Below, in pieces: positions 1-8,598 of a DNA stretch of 64,000 nt. Position 1 is the stretch's first letter; each line of letters opens with the position of its first letter. The stretch comes from Winogradskyella sp. (GTDB lineage: Bacteria; Bacteroidota; Bacteroidia; Flavobacteriales; Flavobacteriaceae). The notes below the pieces were generated by a model, which was not told the origin of the DNA, did no database searches, and saw only the letters and a program-made list of their open reading frames with translations. The DNA is taken from positions 1 through 64,000 of the forward strand of contig NZ_JANQOM010000086.1 in assembly GCF_028289625.1 (NCBI RefSeq), written 5' to 3'. A program made the translations under genes and the position numbers.

Positions 1-665
1 AGGATAATCCAGAAGAGATTCCAGAATTGTACAAAATGGTCACAGGAGATAACTACGACCTTATTTCTGGCTGGAAAAAGAAACGCTACGATTCTCTTAT
101 TACTAAAAACTTACCCTCAAAACTATTCAACTGGGCGGCAAGACGAACTTCTGGTGTAAAACTACATGATTTTAATTGTGGGCTCAAAGCTTACAGTAAT
201 ACTGTGGTAAAGCACATTGATGTTTATGGAGAAATGCACAGGTATATCCCTGTATTAGCAAAAAATGCTGGGTTTGTAAATATCGGTGAAAAAGTAGTGA
301 AGCATCAAGCGCGTAAATATGGGAAGACCAAATTTGGGATGAGCCGTTTTATAAACGGATTCTTAGACCTGATCACAATATGGTTTGTGTCTCGATTTGG
401 AAAACGACCAATGCATCTTTTCGGTGCTCTAGGTGTTATTATGTTCATTATTGGTTTTGGCTTTGCATTTTACTTAGGCTTGGATAAACTATTCTTCAAT
501 CCAACAGGCCGACTCATCACCGATAGACCGCAGTTTTATATTGCCCTTGCCACTATGATTATTGGTTCGCAGTTATTTATTGCCGGCTTCCTAGGAGAAC
601 TCATTTTAAGGTCTAATCGTCAGCAACAACGCTACCATATTAAAGAAGCCTTAAATATATCATAA
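1..665 (+). CDS. Glycosyltransferase family 2 (C-terminal part, 5' end outside window)
   Basis: The reading frame is open from base 3 (reads DNPEEIPELYKMVTG...), so the start lies upstream and this is the C-terminal part of a larger protein. The remaining ~220 residues show the second half of a dolichyl-phosphate-mannose-synthase/GtrB-like catalytic domain (a DFNCGLKAY motif near the middle, typical of polyprenyl-phosphate glycosyltransferases), followed by two hydrophobic helices (HLFGALGVIMFIIGFGFAF and FYIALATMIIGSQLFIAGF) that would hold the enzyme in the inner membrane. Family knowledge: such enzymes move a sugar from a nucleotide donor to a lipid carrier for surface glycan synthesis. 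The donor and acceptor cannot be read from this fragment. It is followed by a phosphohexomutase and an MsbA-like exporter, which fits envelope glycan work. Confidence 0.85.
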   Translation, partial: DNPEEIPELYKMVTGDNYDLISGWKKKRYDSLITKNLPSKLFNWAARRTSGVKLHDFNCGLKAYSNTVVKHIDVYGEMHRYIPVLAKNAGFVNIGEKVVKHQARKYGKTKFGMSRFINGFLDLITIWFVSRFGKRPMHLFGALGVIMFIIGFGFAFYLGLDKLFFNPTGRLITDRPQFYIALATMIIGSQLFIAGFLGELILRSNRQQQRYHIKEALNIS

Positions 666-710
666 CGTAGAATTATCGTTGAGATTTAAGCATCCATTTC
701 TAAGATTGTT

Positions 711-718
711 TACTTTTG
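711..718 (+). promoter_or_regulatory. Bacteroidota -7 promoter box (TACTTTTG) for the phosphohexomutase
   Basis: TACTTTTG matches the Bacteroidota TAnnTTTG element and lies 19 nt before the ATG at 738. No convincing TTG -33 box was seen at normal spacing, so this is a partial match only. Confidence 0.5.
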
Positions 719-737
719 TGTTACAATAACTTTTCTC

Positions 738-2465
738 ATGATTTACATTAAACCTGAAATTTTAGAACGTGTTAATTCCTGGTTAACACCAACATTTGAC
801 AACGATACACAAGAGCAGATAAAACACATGATCGCTTCCGACCCAAAGGGATTAGAAGAAAGTTTTTACAAGGATTTAGAGTTTGGGACTGGAGGTATGC
901 GTGGTATAATGGGATTGGGTACTAACCGAATTAACAAATATACGCTAGGAAAAAATACACAAGGATTAAGCAATTATCTAAAAACATCATTTCCAAATGA
1001 AGATATAAAGGTAGCTATTGCTTATGATTGCAGACATAATAGTAAAACATTTGGGAAAGTCGTAGCGGACGTGTTCTCAGCTAACGGTATTCAGGTTTAT
1101 TTATTCGAAGATTTAAGACCAACACCAGAGCTTTCTTTTGCTTTAAAACATTTAAATTGCCATTGTGGCATTGTATTAACGGCTTCACATAATCCGCCTG
1201 AATATAATGGCTATAAAGTCTATTGGCAGGATGGTGGGCAACTGGTACCACCACAAGATGAGGAAATCATTGCAGAAATCAATCAATTGGATTATTCTGA
1301 AGTTAAATTTGGATCCCATCCTAATTTAATTCAATACATAGGACAGGAGGTTGATGCTGTTTTTATAGAATCGTCCATAAAAAACGGAAGTTTTAACACG
1401 TCTTCTCGGGCAAGAGAAAACTTGAATGTAGTTTTTACGTCTTTACATGGCACATCTATTATGTCAATCCCTGAAACCTTAAAACGTGCAGGATTTACTA
1501 ACGTACATGTTGTTGAGGAACAAGCTGAACCAAATGGTGATTTCCCAACAGTGGTTTCACCAAATCCAGAAGAACCTGAAGCTTTAAAAATGGCCATGGA
1601 GCTTGCCGAAAAAGTGAATGGTGATATCGTTATTGGTACAGATCCAGATTGTGACCGTTTGGGAGTTGTTGTTCGTAACCTAGAAAGTGAATTAGTGATT
1701 CTTAATGGTAATCAGACCATGCTTTTAATGACGGATTTCTTGTTGAAACAATGGAAAAATGCTGATAAAATAAATGGCAATCAATTTGTAGGATCTACCA
1801 TAGTTTCTACACCAATGATGTCAGTATTGGCAGAGGCTTATGGTGTAGAATGCAAAGTTGGTCTAACTGGTTTTAAGTGGATTGCTAAAATGATAAAGGA
1901 CTTTCCTGAACTTGATTTTATTGGAGGTGGAGAAGAAAGCTTTGGATATATGGTTGGTGATTTTGTAAGGGATAAGGATGCTGTTACCTCTACCCTTTTA
2001 GCTTGTGAAATTGCAGCACAAGCCAAAGCTGAAGGGAAAACCATGTATCAATCTTTAATTGACTTATATGTAGAACATGGTTTTTACAAAGAACGCTTAG
2101 TTTCCCTGACTAAAAAAGGGATTGAAGGAGCACAAGAGATTAAACAAATCATGATCGATTCCAGGGAAAATCCGTTTAAGGAACTCAATGGTTCAAAAGT
2201 GATTCGCGTAGAGGATTATCAACTTTCTATCGCTAAAGATATGATCAATGGTACAGAAGAAATTATTGACATTCCTAAATCCAATGTGCTTATATATTAT
2301 ACTGAAGATGGAAGTAAAATTGCATTACGGCCAAGTGGTACGGAACCAAAGATTAAATTCTACATTAGCGTTAACACCGGGCTTGACAATGTGTCTGCTT
2401 TTAAAGAAACGGAGCAATTATTGGAAAACAAGATTGATGCTATCCTTGAGGATATGAATTTATAA
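738..2465 (+). CDS. Phosphoglucomutase/phosphomannomutase (alpha-D-phosphohexomutase)
   Basis: The 575-residue protein has the complete signature of the alpha-D-phosphohexomutase family. The phosphoserine loop [16 protein letters not shown] lies near residue 147, the Mg-binding loop DPDCDRLG near 301 and the phosphate-binding loop [12 protein letters not shown] near 530. The length matches the PgcA/phosphopentomutase-like group of Bacteroidota and Firmicutes, which is longer than ManB or GlmM. The expected reaction is interconversion of hexose 1- and 6-phosphates, feeding sugar nucleotides or glycogen. Exact substrate (glucose, mannose or pentose phosphate) cannot be decided. The ATG follows a TAnnTTTG box, and the stop lies 3 nt before the ABC exporter start, so the two are probably co-transcribed. 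Confidence 0.9.
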   Translation: MIYIKPEILERVNSWLTPTFDNDTQEQIKHMIASDPKGLEESFYKDLEFGTGGMRGIMGLGTNRINKYTLGKNTQGLSNYLKTSFPNEDIKVAIAYDCRHNSKTFGKVVADVFSANGIQVYLFEDLRPTPELSFALKHLNCHCGIVLTASHNPPEYNGYKVYWQDGGQLVPPQDEEIIAEINQLDYSEVKFGSHPNLIQYIGQEVDAVFIESSIKNGSFNTSSRARENLNVVFTSLHGTSIMSIPETLKRAGFTNVHVVEEQAEPNGDFPTVVSPNPEEPEALKMAMELAEKVNGDIVIGTDPDCDRLGVVVRNLESELVILNGNQTMLLMTDFLLKQWKNADKINGNQFVGSTIVSTPMMSVLAEAYGVECKVGLTGFKWIAKMIKDFPELDFIGGGEESFGYMVGDFVRDKDAVTSTLLACEIAAQAKAEGKTMYQSLIDLYVEHGFYKERLVSLTKKGIEGAQEIKQIMIDSRENPFKELNGSKVIRVEDYQLSIAKDMINGTEEIIDIPKSNVLIYYTEDGSKIALRPSGTEPKIKFYISVNTGLDNVSAFKETEQLLENKIDAILEDMNL

Positions 2466-2468
2466 TGC

Positions 2469-4295
2469 ATGAATTATCTAAAGAAACTTTCTAGATTTAT
2501 TATCCCATACAAACGCTATGGGATTTTAAATATAATTTCTAATGTTCTCTATGCCTTTTTTAGCACGTTGGCGATGGTCTCATTGATGCCAATGATTAAT
2601 GTGCTCTTTGGCGAAGGCAAAAAAGTTTCAGTAAAACCAGTGTATTCTGGCTTTACAAATCTGAAAGAATACTTAGAGAGTTTAATGAATTATTTTATAA
2701 CTACAACTTCTGAGCAATTTGGACCTCAGCGCTCTTTGCTGTATATGATAATTCTAATCATTTCGCTGTTTTTACTCAAGAATTTCTTTAATTATTTAGG
2801 ATTATATTTTATCACATTTCTGAGAAACGGGGTTTTAAAAAGCTTAAGAAATGATATTTATGACAAAGTTTTAACTTTACCTATATCCTACTACTCAGAA
2901 AAGAAAAAAGGAGATATCATTGCTCGAATCTCTGGTGATGTTAATGAGGTTAAAAACTCGCTTCTTGCAATTTTAGAATTAATAGTAAAAGAGCCATTGA
3001 CTATTTTATTTGCAATTATTGCAATGTTTACAATCTCTGTTAAACTAACCATATTTGTTTTTTTATTTATTCCAATCTCTGGTTTTATTATTTCAAGAAT
3101 TGGAAAAAGTTTGAAGAAAAAATCCAACAGAGTTCAAACAGAACAAGGTATTTTCCTTTCAACTTTAGAAGAAACTTTAAGCGGACTCAAGGTCATTAAA
3201 GGCTTCAATGCTGAAGGTCGTTTCAATAATCAATTCCAAGAATCAACAAATCGATTCTATGGTTTTTCTAACAAATTAATGAATCGACAAAATTTGGCCT
3301 CACCTACCAGTGAGTTTTTAGGTATTGTTACTATTGCTGCACTTCTATGGTATGGTGGTTCTATGGTATTAATAGATAAAACACTAACAGGTGGTGCTTT
3401 TATTACCTATATGGCACTTGCATATCAGATATTAACACCTGCAAAAGCAATAAGTAAAGCAAGTTATAAAGTAAAAGCAGGTAATGCAGCAGCGGACAGG
3501 ATTTTGGAAATTCTAGAAACGAAATCACCTCTGGAAGACCTACCAAATGCCAAATCGAAAGACACGTTTGAATCCCAAATAAAACTGAATAACATCTCAT
3601 TTAAGTATGAAGATGACTTGGTTCTTAAAAATTTCTCTTTAATCGTTCCCAAAGGAAAAAGCGTTGCGCTCGTTGGACAGTCTGGCAGTGGAAAAAGTAC
3701 TATTGCTAATTTGGTTACACGCTTTTATGATGTGAATGAAGGGAGCATCTGCATTGATGGAGAGAATATCAAAGACCTTACCAAGCACTCCATTCGTAAT
3801 CTTATGGGTATTGTTACCCAAGATTCCATACTTTTTAATGATAGTATTAAAAACAATATTCTTTTAGGAAAAGAAGAGGCTTCTGACGAAGATATTATTG
3901 ATGCACTTAAAATTGCTAATGCTTGGGAATTTGTAAAGGATTTACCTCAAGGTATCGAAACCAATATTGGTGATTCTGGGAATAAATTATCTGGCGGACA
4001 AAAACAACGTTTAAGTATTGCTAGAGCTGTATTGAAGAATCCACCCATTATGATTTTGGACGAGGCGACGTCTGCTCTCGATACCGAAAGTGAGCGTTTG
4101 GTGCAAGATGCGCTCGAGAATATGATGAAAAACAGGACATCGATTGTCATTGCGCATCGCTTATCGACCATTCAAAATGCAGATGTTATTGTAGTGATGC
4201 TAAAAGGCGAAATCGCTGAGCATGGCACCCATTCCGAATTAATTGCTAAAAACGGAGTTTATAAAAAGCTCGTTGAAATGCAGAGTTTTGATTGA
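2469..4295 (+). CDS. MsbA-like ABC exporter, fused permease and ATPase
   Basis: This 608-residue half-transporter has an N-terminal six-helix membrane domain (about residues 15-320) and a C-terminal nucleotide-binding domain. Walker A (GQSGSGKST) is near residue 402, the signature LSGGQKQ near 506, Walker B with catalytic Glu (IMILDEAT) near 526 and the switch His in IAHRL. Homodimers of this family flip lipids, lipid-linked glycans or hydrophobic compounds across the inner membrane. The position 3 nt after the phosphohexomutase and close to a lipid-linked glycosyltransferase suggests lipid A or glycan export, but a drug exporter role is not excluded. It converges with the secreted-protein gene on the other strand, only 3 nt apart, and no terminator hairpin is visible between them. 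Confidence 0.88.
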   Translation: MNYLKKLSRFIIPYKRYGILNIISNVLYAFFSTLAMVSLMPMINVLFGEGKKVSVKPVYSGFTNLKEYLESLMNYFITTTSEQFGPQRSLLYMIILIISLFLLKNFFNYLGLYFITFLRNGVLKSLRNDIYDKVLTLPISYYSEKKKGDIIARISGDVNEVKNSLLAILELIVKEPLTILFAIIAMFTISVKLTIFVFLFIPISGFIISRIGKSLKKKSNRVQTEQGIFLSTLEETLSGLKVIKGFNAEGRFNNQFQESTNRFYGFSNKLMNRQNLASPTSEFLGIVTIAALLWYGGSMVLIDKTLTGGAFITYMALAYQILTPAKAISKASYKVKAGNAAADRILEILETKSPLEDLPNAKSKDTFESQIKLNNISFKYEDDLVLKNFSLIVPKGKSVALVGQSGSGKSTIANLVTRFYDVNEGSICIDGENIKDLTKHSIRNLMGIVTQDSILFNDSIKNNILLGKEEASDEDIIDALKIANAWEFVKDLPQGIETNIGDSGNKLSGGQKQRLSIARAVLKNPPIMILDEATSALDTESERLVQDALENMMKNRTSIVIAHRLSTIQNADVIVVMLKGEIAEHGTHSELIAKNGVYKKLVEMQSFD

Positions 4296-4298
4296 TTT

Positions 4299-4772
4299 CT
4301 ATAATAAGCCGAAAAAATAAGTCCAGTTGACACCATCACTAATGACGATAATACTTTTCAAATACTCATTTGCAGCCGCATTTTCATAAAGAAATATCTC
4401 ATTTGCACCGCCTGTGGTACTTCCAGAAGAAAACAACTGACCTGCAGATGTAACTATCTTGGCCGTAACAGTATTTGTTGGATTTACATTTCTAATAAAA
4501 TACACTCTCCCTGGCACTGCAGAAGGATCAGGTAATTCAAAAGTGTCGTCTTGAACCTGAGGATTAATCGAAATATAAACACCATCATCTATATCTACAG
4601 TAGTTCCTGTATTTGTTTGGTTGCCGATGCCATTGCCAGTTAAGCTAACCACTTTCACAGATAAATTTCCATTAATATCTAAAGTACTTCGTGGGCTATC
4701 AGTATTAATACCTACTTGAGCAGAAATAAGTATAGGAAGCACTAGTGAAAAAAGTAGGGAAAATCGTTTCAT
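4299..4772 (-). CDS. Secreted hypothetical protein with GINTDSPRSTLDINGN motif
   Basis: This 157-residue protein starts with a clear signal peptide (MKRFSLLFSLVLPILISAQ, cleavage after SAQ likely). The mature N terminus reads VGINTDSPRSTLDINGNLSV, a motif common at the start of secreted Bacteroidota surface proteins that resembles phage tail-fibre or head-fibre beginnings. The rest is beta-rich and polar, with no cysteine and no enzyme motif. There is no type IX sorting tail. It could be an outer-surface structural or adhesive protein; the function is unknown. A degenerate -7 box (TACATTTC, 4808-4801) lies ~28 nt upstream of the ATG on the minus strand. Confidence 0.65.
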   Translation of the reverse strand: MKRFSLLFSLVLPILISAQVGINTDSPRSTLDINGNLSVKVVSLTGNGIGNQTNTGTTVDIDDGVYISINPQVQDDTFELPDPSAVPGRVYFIRNVNPTNTVTAKIVTSAGQLFSSGSTTGGANEIFLYENAAANEYLKSIIVISDGVNWTYFFGLL

Positions 4773-5154
4773 CTCAATTAAATCTTAAAATAGAACTAAC
4801 GAAATGTACAATTTTTCTTCTATAATCTAAAAATAAAATCGAGGTAACCCATAAAATGCCAGCCAAGTAGGATTAAACTAAGAATCAAAAAGGGTACACT
4901 TTTACGTGCACCCTTCTCATTTTGTTACCAGATTTGGGGAACTGATAACAGTTAATAGGTTAAGCTGTGTCAAACATATAATAAATAATGTTATAAACCA
5001 AGGAAAAAACGCTTTTTATCGTATTTTTTTGCTTTTAATCGATTAAATAAAACGTAATAACTTGATAATCAACACTTATTGAATCAATCAAAAAATAATA
5101 TTTTTTACCTTTAAACTTTTAGTGATTTAAATGGTCTAAATAGTAAAGTTTTTA
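4773..5154. other. Divergent intergenic region (382 nt)
   Basis: AT-rich region between the divergent genes at 4772 and 5155. It holds one terminator-like hairpin (4890-4915) and otherwise no gene that can be supported. A hydrophobic minus-strand reading frame at about 4820-4912 lacks a start codon. No TAnnTTTG box with full match was found for the sigma factor gene at 5155. Confidence 0.5.
4890..4915 (-). terminator. Orphan hairpin with T tract, minus strand
   Basis: The arms are AAGGGTACAC (4890-4899) and GTGCACCCTT (4906-4915) with a 6-nt loop. On the minus strand the one non-complementary pair becomes a G-U wobble and the hairpin is followed by TTT then GATTC, so it reads best as a leftward Rho-independent terminator or attenuator. 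It lies ~118 nt upstream of the secreted-protein gene at 4772 and after no known minus-strand gene, so its source transcript is unexplained. Confidence 0.5.
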
Positions 5155-5697
5155 TTGATTAACGAAACTGAATTCATATCACGCCTTCAAGACCCCTTGT
5201 CTAAAGAAGCAGCTTTTAGAGAACTCCTACAACTCTATAAAGAGCGTTTGTATTGGCATATACGAAAAATCGTGATTACGCATGATGATGCAGACGATGT
5301 CTTACAAAATACCTTTATAAAGGTTTACCGTAGTATTGATAAGTTTAAAGGTGATAGCAAATTATATTCTTGGTTATACCGTATTGCCACTAACGAATCT
5401 ATAACGCATATTAATAAGAATGCCAAGCGTTTACAAATATCAAACGAAGAACAACAGACCATAGCCATAAACAATTTAACTGCTGATGTCTATTTTGAAG
5501 GTGATGAGATTCAGTTAAAACTTCAGATGGCTATTGCTACATTGCCTCAAAAACAACAGTTAGTATTTAATATGAAATATTTTGATGATTTAAAATACAA
5601 GGAAATTGCCAATATTTTAGAAACCAGTGAAGGAGCACTTAAGGCATCATACCATTTAGCCGTAAAAAAAATAGAACGCTTTTTGACCTCAGATTAA
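5155..5697 (+). CDS. ECF-type RNA polymerase sigma factor (module 1)
   Basis: This 180-residue protein has the two domains of an extracytoplasmic-function sigma-70 factor. Region 2 covers about residues 15-80, with HDDADDVLQNTFIKVYRSID for -10 recognition and core binding. Region 4 covers about 120-178, with LPQKQQLVFNMKYFDDLKYK and a C-terminal helix-turn-helix. The only usable start is TTG at 5155; the upstream in-frame ATG at 5131 runs into a stop after two codons. Two genes follow on the same strand: a one-helix membrane protein (putative anti-sigma) and a Spy/CpxP-like secreted protein. The same gene order recurs on the other strand at 13.1-11.7 kb. Confidence 0.88.
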   Translation: MINETEFISRLQDPLSKEAAFRELLQLYKERLYWHIRKIVITHDDADDVLQNTFIKVYRSIDKFKGDSKLYSWLYRIATNESITHINKNAKRLQISNEEQQTIAINNLTADVYFEGDEIQLKLQMAIATLPQKQQLVFNMKYFDDLKYKEIANILETSEGALKASYHLAVKKIERFLTSD

Positions 5698-5751
5698 ACC
5701 ATTTTAGTATTTTGAAGTCATAGATATATACTGAAACAAGTTCAGCACAAG

Positions 5752-6252
5752 GTGAAAAATGATAAATTACATAAGATCAAATCTACAGGTTTTAAAACAC
5801 CAGACGATTACTTCGAGTCTTTTGAAGATAAACTCTTTGAGCGTTTAGAAGAAAAAGCAACTATAGCAGGAATTAACGACACTGGTTTTAAAGTCCCTAA
5901 AGATTATTTTAATGATCTCGATGACGAAATCATTAGCAAATTAAATACCGATGATAAACCTGTAGTTAAATTAAACTCTAGAAAAACCTTTTACTATGTC
6001 GCTGGCATTGCTGCATCATTAGCATTAATGCTTGCAATTTATATAAATAGAAGCGATGAAGAGATTTCTGCCGAAATGGTAGAAACTTATTTTCAAGAGA
6101 GCGACTTAGACAGTTATGAATTAGCCGAGCTACTGGTTGATGCTGAAATACTTGAAGAAGACTTTATCTTAGTTGAACCCGAGTATAATGAAGAAAATTT
6201 AGAATCATATCTTTTAGAAAACACCGATATTGAATCTGTTTTACAACAATAA
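5752..6252 (+). CDS. One-helix membrane protein, putative anti-sigma partner
   Basis: The 166-residue protein starts at a GTG codon, since no in-frame ATG is near. It has a cytoplasmic N-terminal part with an internal duplication: TGFKTPDDYFESFEDKLFER (residues 12-31) is echoed by TGFKVPKDYFNDLDDEIIS (44-62). A single transmembrane helix follows at about 80-98, then an acidic C-terminal part rich in Glu and Leu. No zinc-binding HxxxCxxC motif is present, so it is not a classical ZAS anti-sigma factor. Its place 54 nt after an ECF sigma gene and before a Spy-like gene suggests that it holds or modulates that sigma factor; this is inference. Confidence 0.7.
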   Translation: MKNDKLHKIKSTGFKTPDDYFESFEDKLFERLEEKATIAGINDTGFKVPKDYFNDLDDEIISKLNTDDKPVVKLNSRKTFYYVAGIAASLALMLAIYINRSDEEISAEMVETYFQESDLDSYELAELLVDAEILEEDFILVEPEYNEENLESYLLENTDIESVLQQ

Positions 6253-6262
6253 AAATACAATA

Positions 6263-6715
6263 ATGAAAAAATTAATCCCAATACTAGTCTTACTGATAAG
6301 TTTCACAAGTTATGCTCAAGGAGGCGAAAAAATGCAAGAACGTATTAAGGCTCAAAAAATCGCCTTCATTACCGAAAAGTTAAACTTAACCGCACAAGAG
6401 GCGCAACAATTCTGGCCTATTTACAATGCCTTTGAAGCTAAGCTGGAGAAAATCAAATCTGAAGACTTAAGACCCTTAAAAAAGGAAATGCGCAGTGGTG
6501 ATGTATCCGATAAAAGGGCTGATGAAATTTTGGAAAAAGTTATGACTGCGGAAGCTAATATGCATAATGCCAAGCTTCAACTTGTGGAAGATTTAAAAAA
6601 GGTATTATCATCGAAAAAGATTATAAAACTTAAAGCTGCTGAAGACCAATTTAATCAAGTACTACTGGATAAATTAAAAGAATTCAGGGAGCGAAGACGA
6701 AATAGAAAAAACTAA
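6263..6715 (+). CDS. Spy/CpxP-like secreted protein (module 1)
   Basis: The ATG at 6263, 10 nt after the previous stop, opens a good signal peptide (MKKLIPILVLLISFTSYAQ), giving a 150-residue precursor. The mature part is highly charged and helical, and contains FITEKLNLTAQEAQQFWPIY, like the LTxxQ motif of Spy/CpxP periplasmic chaperone-like proteins. A basic tail (RERRRNRKN) ends it. Such proteins often sense or buffer envelope stress. Its position behind a sigma factor and a one-helix membrane protein suggests feedback on that sigma pathway. A strong terminator follows at once. Confidence 0.7.
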   Translation: MKKLIPILVLLISFTSYAQGGEKMQERIKAQKIAFITEKLNLTAQEAQQFWPIYNAFEAKLEKIKSEDLRPLKKEMRSGDVSDKRADEILEKVMTAEANMHNAKLQLVEDLKKVLSSKKIIKLKAAEDQFNQVLLDKLKEFRERRRNRKN

Positions 6716-6721
6716 AATTAG

Positions 6722-6746
6722 AGAAGCCATATGGCTTCTTTTTTTA
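6722..6746 (+). terminator. Rho-independent terminator after module 1
   Basis: Perfect 18-nt palindrome AGAAGCCATATGGCTTCT at 6722-6739 followed by seven T residues. It ends the plus-strand sigma module; the T run overlaps the last codons of the converging gene that ends at 6744. Confidence 0.85.
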
Positions 6747-7817
6747 TTCCCTAAACGTCAATTTACTGATGCGTCCTATGCCAGCGGCATAAGCTACAGA
6801 ATCATTTAAAAACCGTAAGGTGTAGAAGCCTTCATCACTAAGATGTTTCCACGTCTCTCCAGCATCGTTACTATAATCAATGCCTTTAAACCCTATAGCC
6901 ACCAATTCCTTGGCATTGCGATCAGGTACATATTGTACACAACTCCTATAGCCAGGGCCTTTACCGTTAGCCATGATTTGCCAAGTCTTGCCACCATCTG
7001 CGGTTCTAATTTTATTGGCTAATGTATCGTTTGGCTTGGTGTAATCTCCTCCTATTGCAAACCCATTATTTTCATCATAAAAGTCTATAGAATACATCCC
7101 TGTGGTTTCTTTACCCTGAATAATTGGCGTATCAAAAACTTCCCAAGTTTTACCTTTGTCAGGCGAATATAGAATTCGGCTAGCTTTTCCTCCAGTTGCC
7201 ACCCAAGTATGGTTTCCAACTATGGCGATATTAGTGTCACTAGCGGCAAAAGCTGCCTCACCTTCTTTTGCTTTTGGCAACTCATCGCAAGATAATTTAG
7301 TCCAGGTCTCACCACCATCTCTGGTAATGATGATACTCATACAACCTTCTGTAGGATCACCTATGGCGATACCTTCATCATCATTCCAAAAATCCATAGA
7401 ATCGTAAAATGTCTTAGGGTGACTTTCTTCGTAGACTATTTTAGTATTTGAAATAAATGCATCTACCCTATCATTTTTTTCAATTTTATAAAGTAAAGCT
7501 GGCGATTCTATAGACATGTAGAACAAGTTATGACCATTAAATGCTGATGACCGAAAAGAAGGGAAAATTGAATCTTTTTGTTTTAAATCTGAAACTCTTG
7601 CTCCATTTTTTAAACTAATTCCGATTTTTCCATTTTGTGCACCATAATAAATATTAGAGTCAATTTCTTGAATAGTTCTAATGCTAAGTGTGGAATCTAC
7701 CAATACTTCTTTTATCCAAATTCTTGTTATCTTTCTGTGGTCTTTATTATTGATGTTTTCCTCTGATTTGCAAGAACTTAGACCAACGAGCAATAATCCG
7801 ATTAAAAAGATTCTCAT
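6744..7817 (-). CDS. BNR/Ycf48-like beta-propeller lipoprotein
   Basis: The 357-residue protein begins with a lipoprotein signal (MRIFLIGLLLVGLSSC, lipobox Cys 16). The body contains repeated BNR/Asp-box motifs: TRDGGETWTKL, SPDKGKTWEVF, TADGGKTWQIM and SNDAGETWKHL. These mark a WD40/YVTN/BNR-like propeller as in Ycf48 or sialidase-type folds. Catalytic sialidase residues are not evident, so an enzyme function cannot be claimed; flavobacterial homologues are usually annotated as oxidoreductases or photosystem-assembly-like without proof. It is likely anchored in the envelope. It converges on the sigma module 1 terminator, and its upstream region (7818-7917) contains the SCO operon terminator. 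Confidence 0.75.
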   Translation of the reverse strand: MRIFLIGLLLVGLSSCKSEENINNKDHRKITRIWIKEVLVDSTLSIRTIQEIDSNIYYGAQNGKIGISLKNGARVSDLKQKDSIFPSFRSSAFNGHNLFYMSIESPALLYKIEKNDRVDAFISNTKIVYEESHPKTFYDSMDFWNDDEGIAIGDPTEGCMSIIITRDGGETWTKLSCDELPKAKEGEAAFAASDTNIAIVGNHTWVATGGKASRILYSPDKGKTWEVFDTPIIQGKETTGMYSIDFYDENNGFAIGGDYTKPNDTLANKIRTADGGKTWQIMANGKGPGYRSCVQYVPDRNAKELVAIGFKGIDYSNDAGETWKHLSDEGFYTLRFLNDSVAYAAGIGRISKLTFRE

Positions 7818-7840
7818 ACTTTCAATTTTCCTTAAAAATA

Positions 7841-7873
7841 GAAAAGCTTTACGATATAGCTGTAAAGCTTTTC
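7841..7873 (-). terminator. Terminator of the YHYH/SCO operon
   Basis: Perfect 12-bp stem GAAAAGCTTTAC (7841-7852) / GTAAAGCTTTTC (7862-7873), 9-nt loop, followed on the minus strand by TATTTTTAAGG. It lies 45 nt after the SCO-family stop codon at 7918 and before the BNR lipoprotein gene. Confidence 0.75.
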
Positions 7874-7917
7874 AAATTAACAATAAACTATCAATCAAAT
7901 TATAAACTAACCAAAAT

Positions 7918-8598
7918 TTATTTTTCGTTTTTTAATGCCTTTATATCCTCAATCAATTGCATCATAGAAGCTCTGTTTAAGCCATTATAAATCCCTCTAA
8001 TATGCTTATTCTTATCAATCAATAGAAAATTCTCGGTATGTAGAAAATCATTTAAATCCTTAGGCTCGCTTAAATCATTTTCCACAAAATATTGGTTTCT
8101 TCCTAAATCATATATCTCTGTTCGGTCTCCCGTTACCAAATGCCACTTATTATCAATCACGCCATGGATTCTTGCATAATTCTTTAAAACTGAAACTGAA
8201 TCTTTTGTTGGTGTTACTGTATGCGATAAAAACAAAACATCGTCATCGTCTATAAATGCTTCTTGCAACTTGTACATATTTCCTGTCATTAGCGGGCAAA
8301 TCCCTGGACAACTCGCAAAGAAAAAATCCGTGACGTAGATTTTATTTTCAAAGGTCTGTTCTGTGATTGTATCACCTAATTGATTCACTAATTTAAAATC
8401 AGGAATCTTGTGAAAGTCCCGTTCCTCATCACTATTTGGCTTTAACCAGTTAGGTGTAAATGATTTCTCATTGTAATAAGGAAGATTAGCTAGTTCTTTG
8501 GTACTATCTCCTTTTGTATCATTTTTACAATTGGTAAAAATTAATAGTGCCAAAAACCATAAATAGTTCAATATCTTAATTTTTGATAACCACCTCAT
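7918..8598 (-). CDS. SCO1/SenC/PrrC family lipoprotein (thioredoxin fold, copper or thiol redox)
   Basis: This 226-residue protein has a hydrophobic N terminus with a probable lipobox Cys at 24 (LIFTNC) and a SCO domain. The redox and metal pair is visible as FFFASCPGICP (Cys 97 and Cys 101), and the third ligand His is in DFLHTENFLLID (His 187), so the copper-binding set of SCO proteins is complete. Family role: copper delivery to cytochrome oxidase CuA or periplasmic thiol reduction. No oxidase gene lies nearby; instead it ends a series of YHYH and EF-hand lipoprotein genes. The start overlaps the upstream repeat-lipoprotein gene by 23 nt, which implies translational coupling. Confidence 0.88.
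   Translation of the reverse strand: MRWLSKIKILNYLWFLALLIFTNCKNDTKGDSTKELANLPYYNEKSFTPNWLKPNSDEERDFHKIPDFKLVNQLGDTITEQTFENKIYVTDFFFASCPGICPLMTGNMYKLQEAFIDDDDVLFLSHTVTPTKDSVSVLKNYARIHGVIDNKWHLVTGDRTEIYDLGRNQYFVENDLSEPKDLNDFLHTENFLLIDKNKHIRGIYNGLNRASMMQLIEDIKALKNEK

Noticed and set aside
4820..4912. Hydrophobic minus-strand frame (LILSLILLGWHFMGYLDF...) that looks like a small membrane protein
   Set aside because: It has no start codon; a stop lies upstream in frame, and the only nearby ATG (4920) is in another frame and ends after 11 codons. It could be a gene remnant, but I cannot support it as a gene.
6744..7817. BNR lipoprotein as a sialidase
   Set aside because: Asp-box repeats alone do not make a sialidase; the arginine triad and catalytic Tyr/Glu were not identified.
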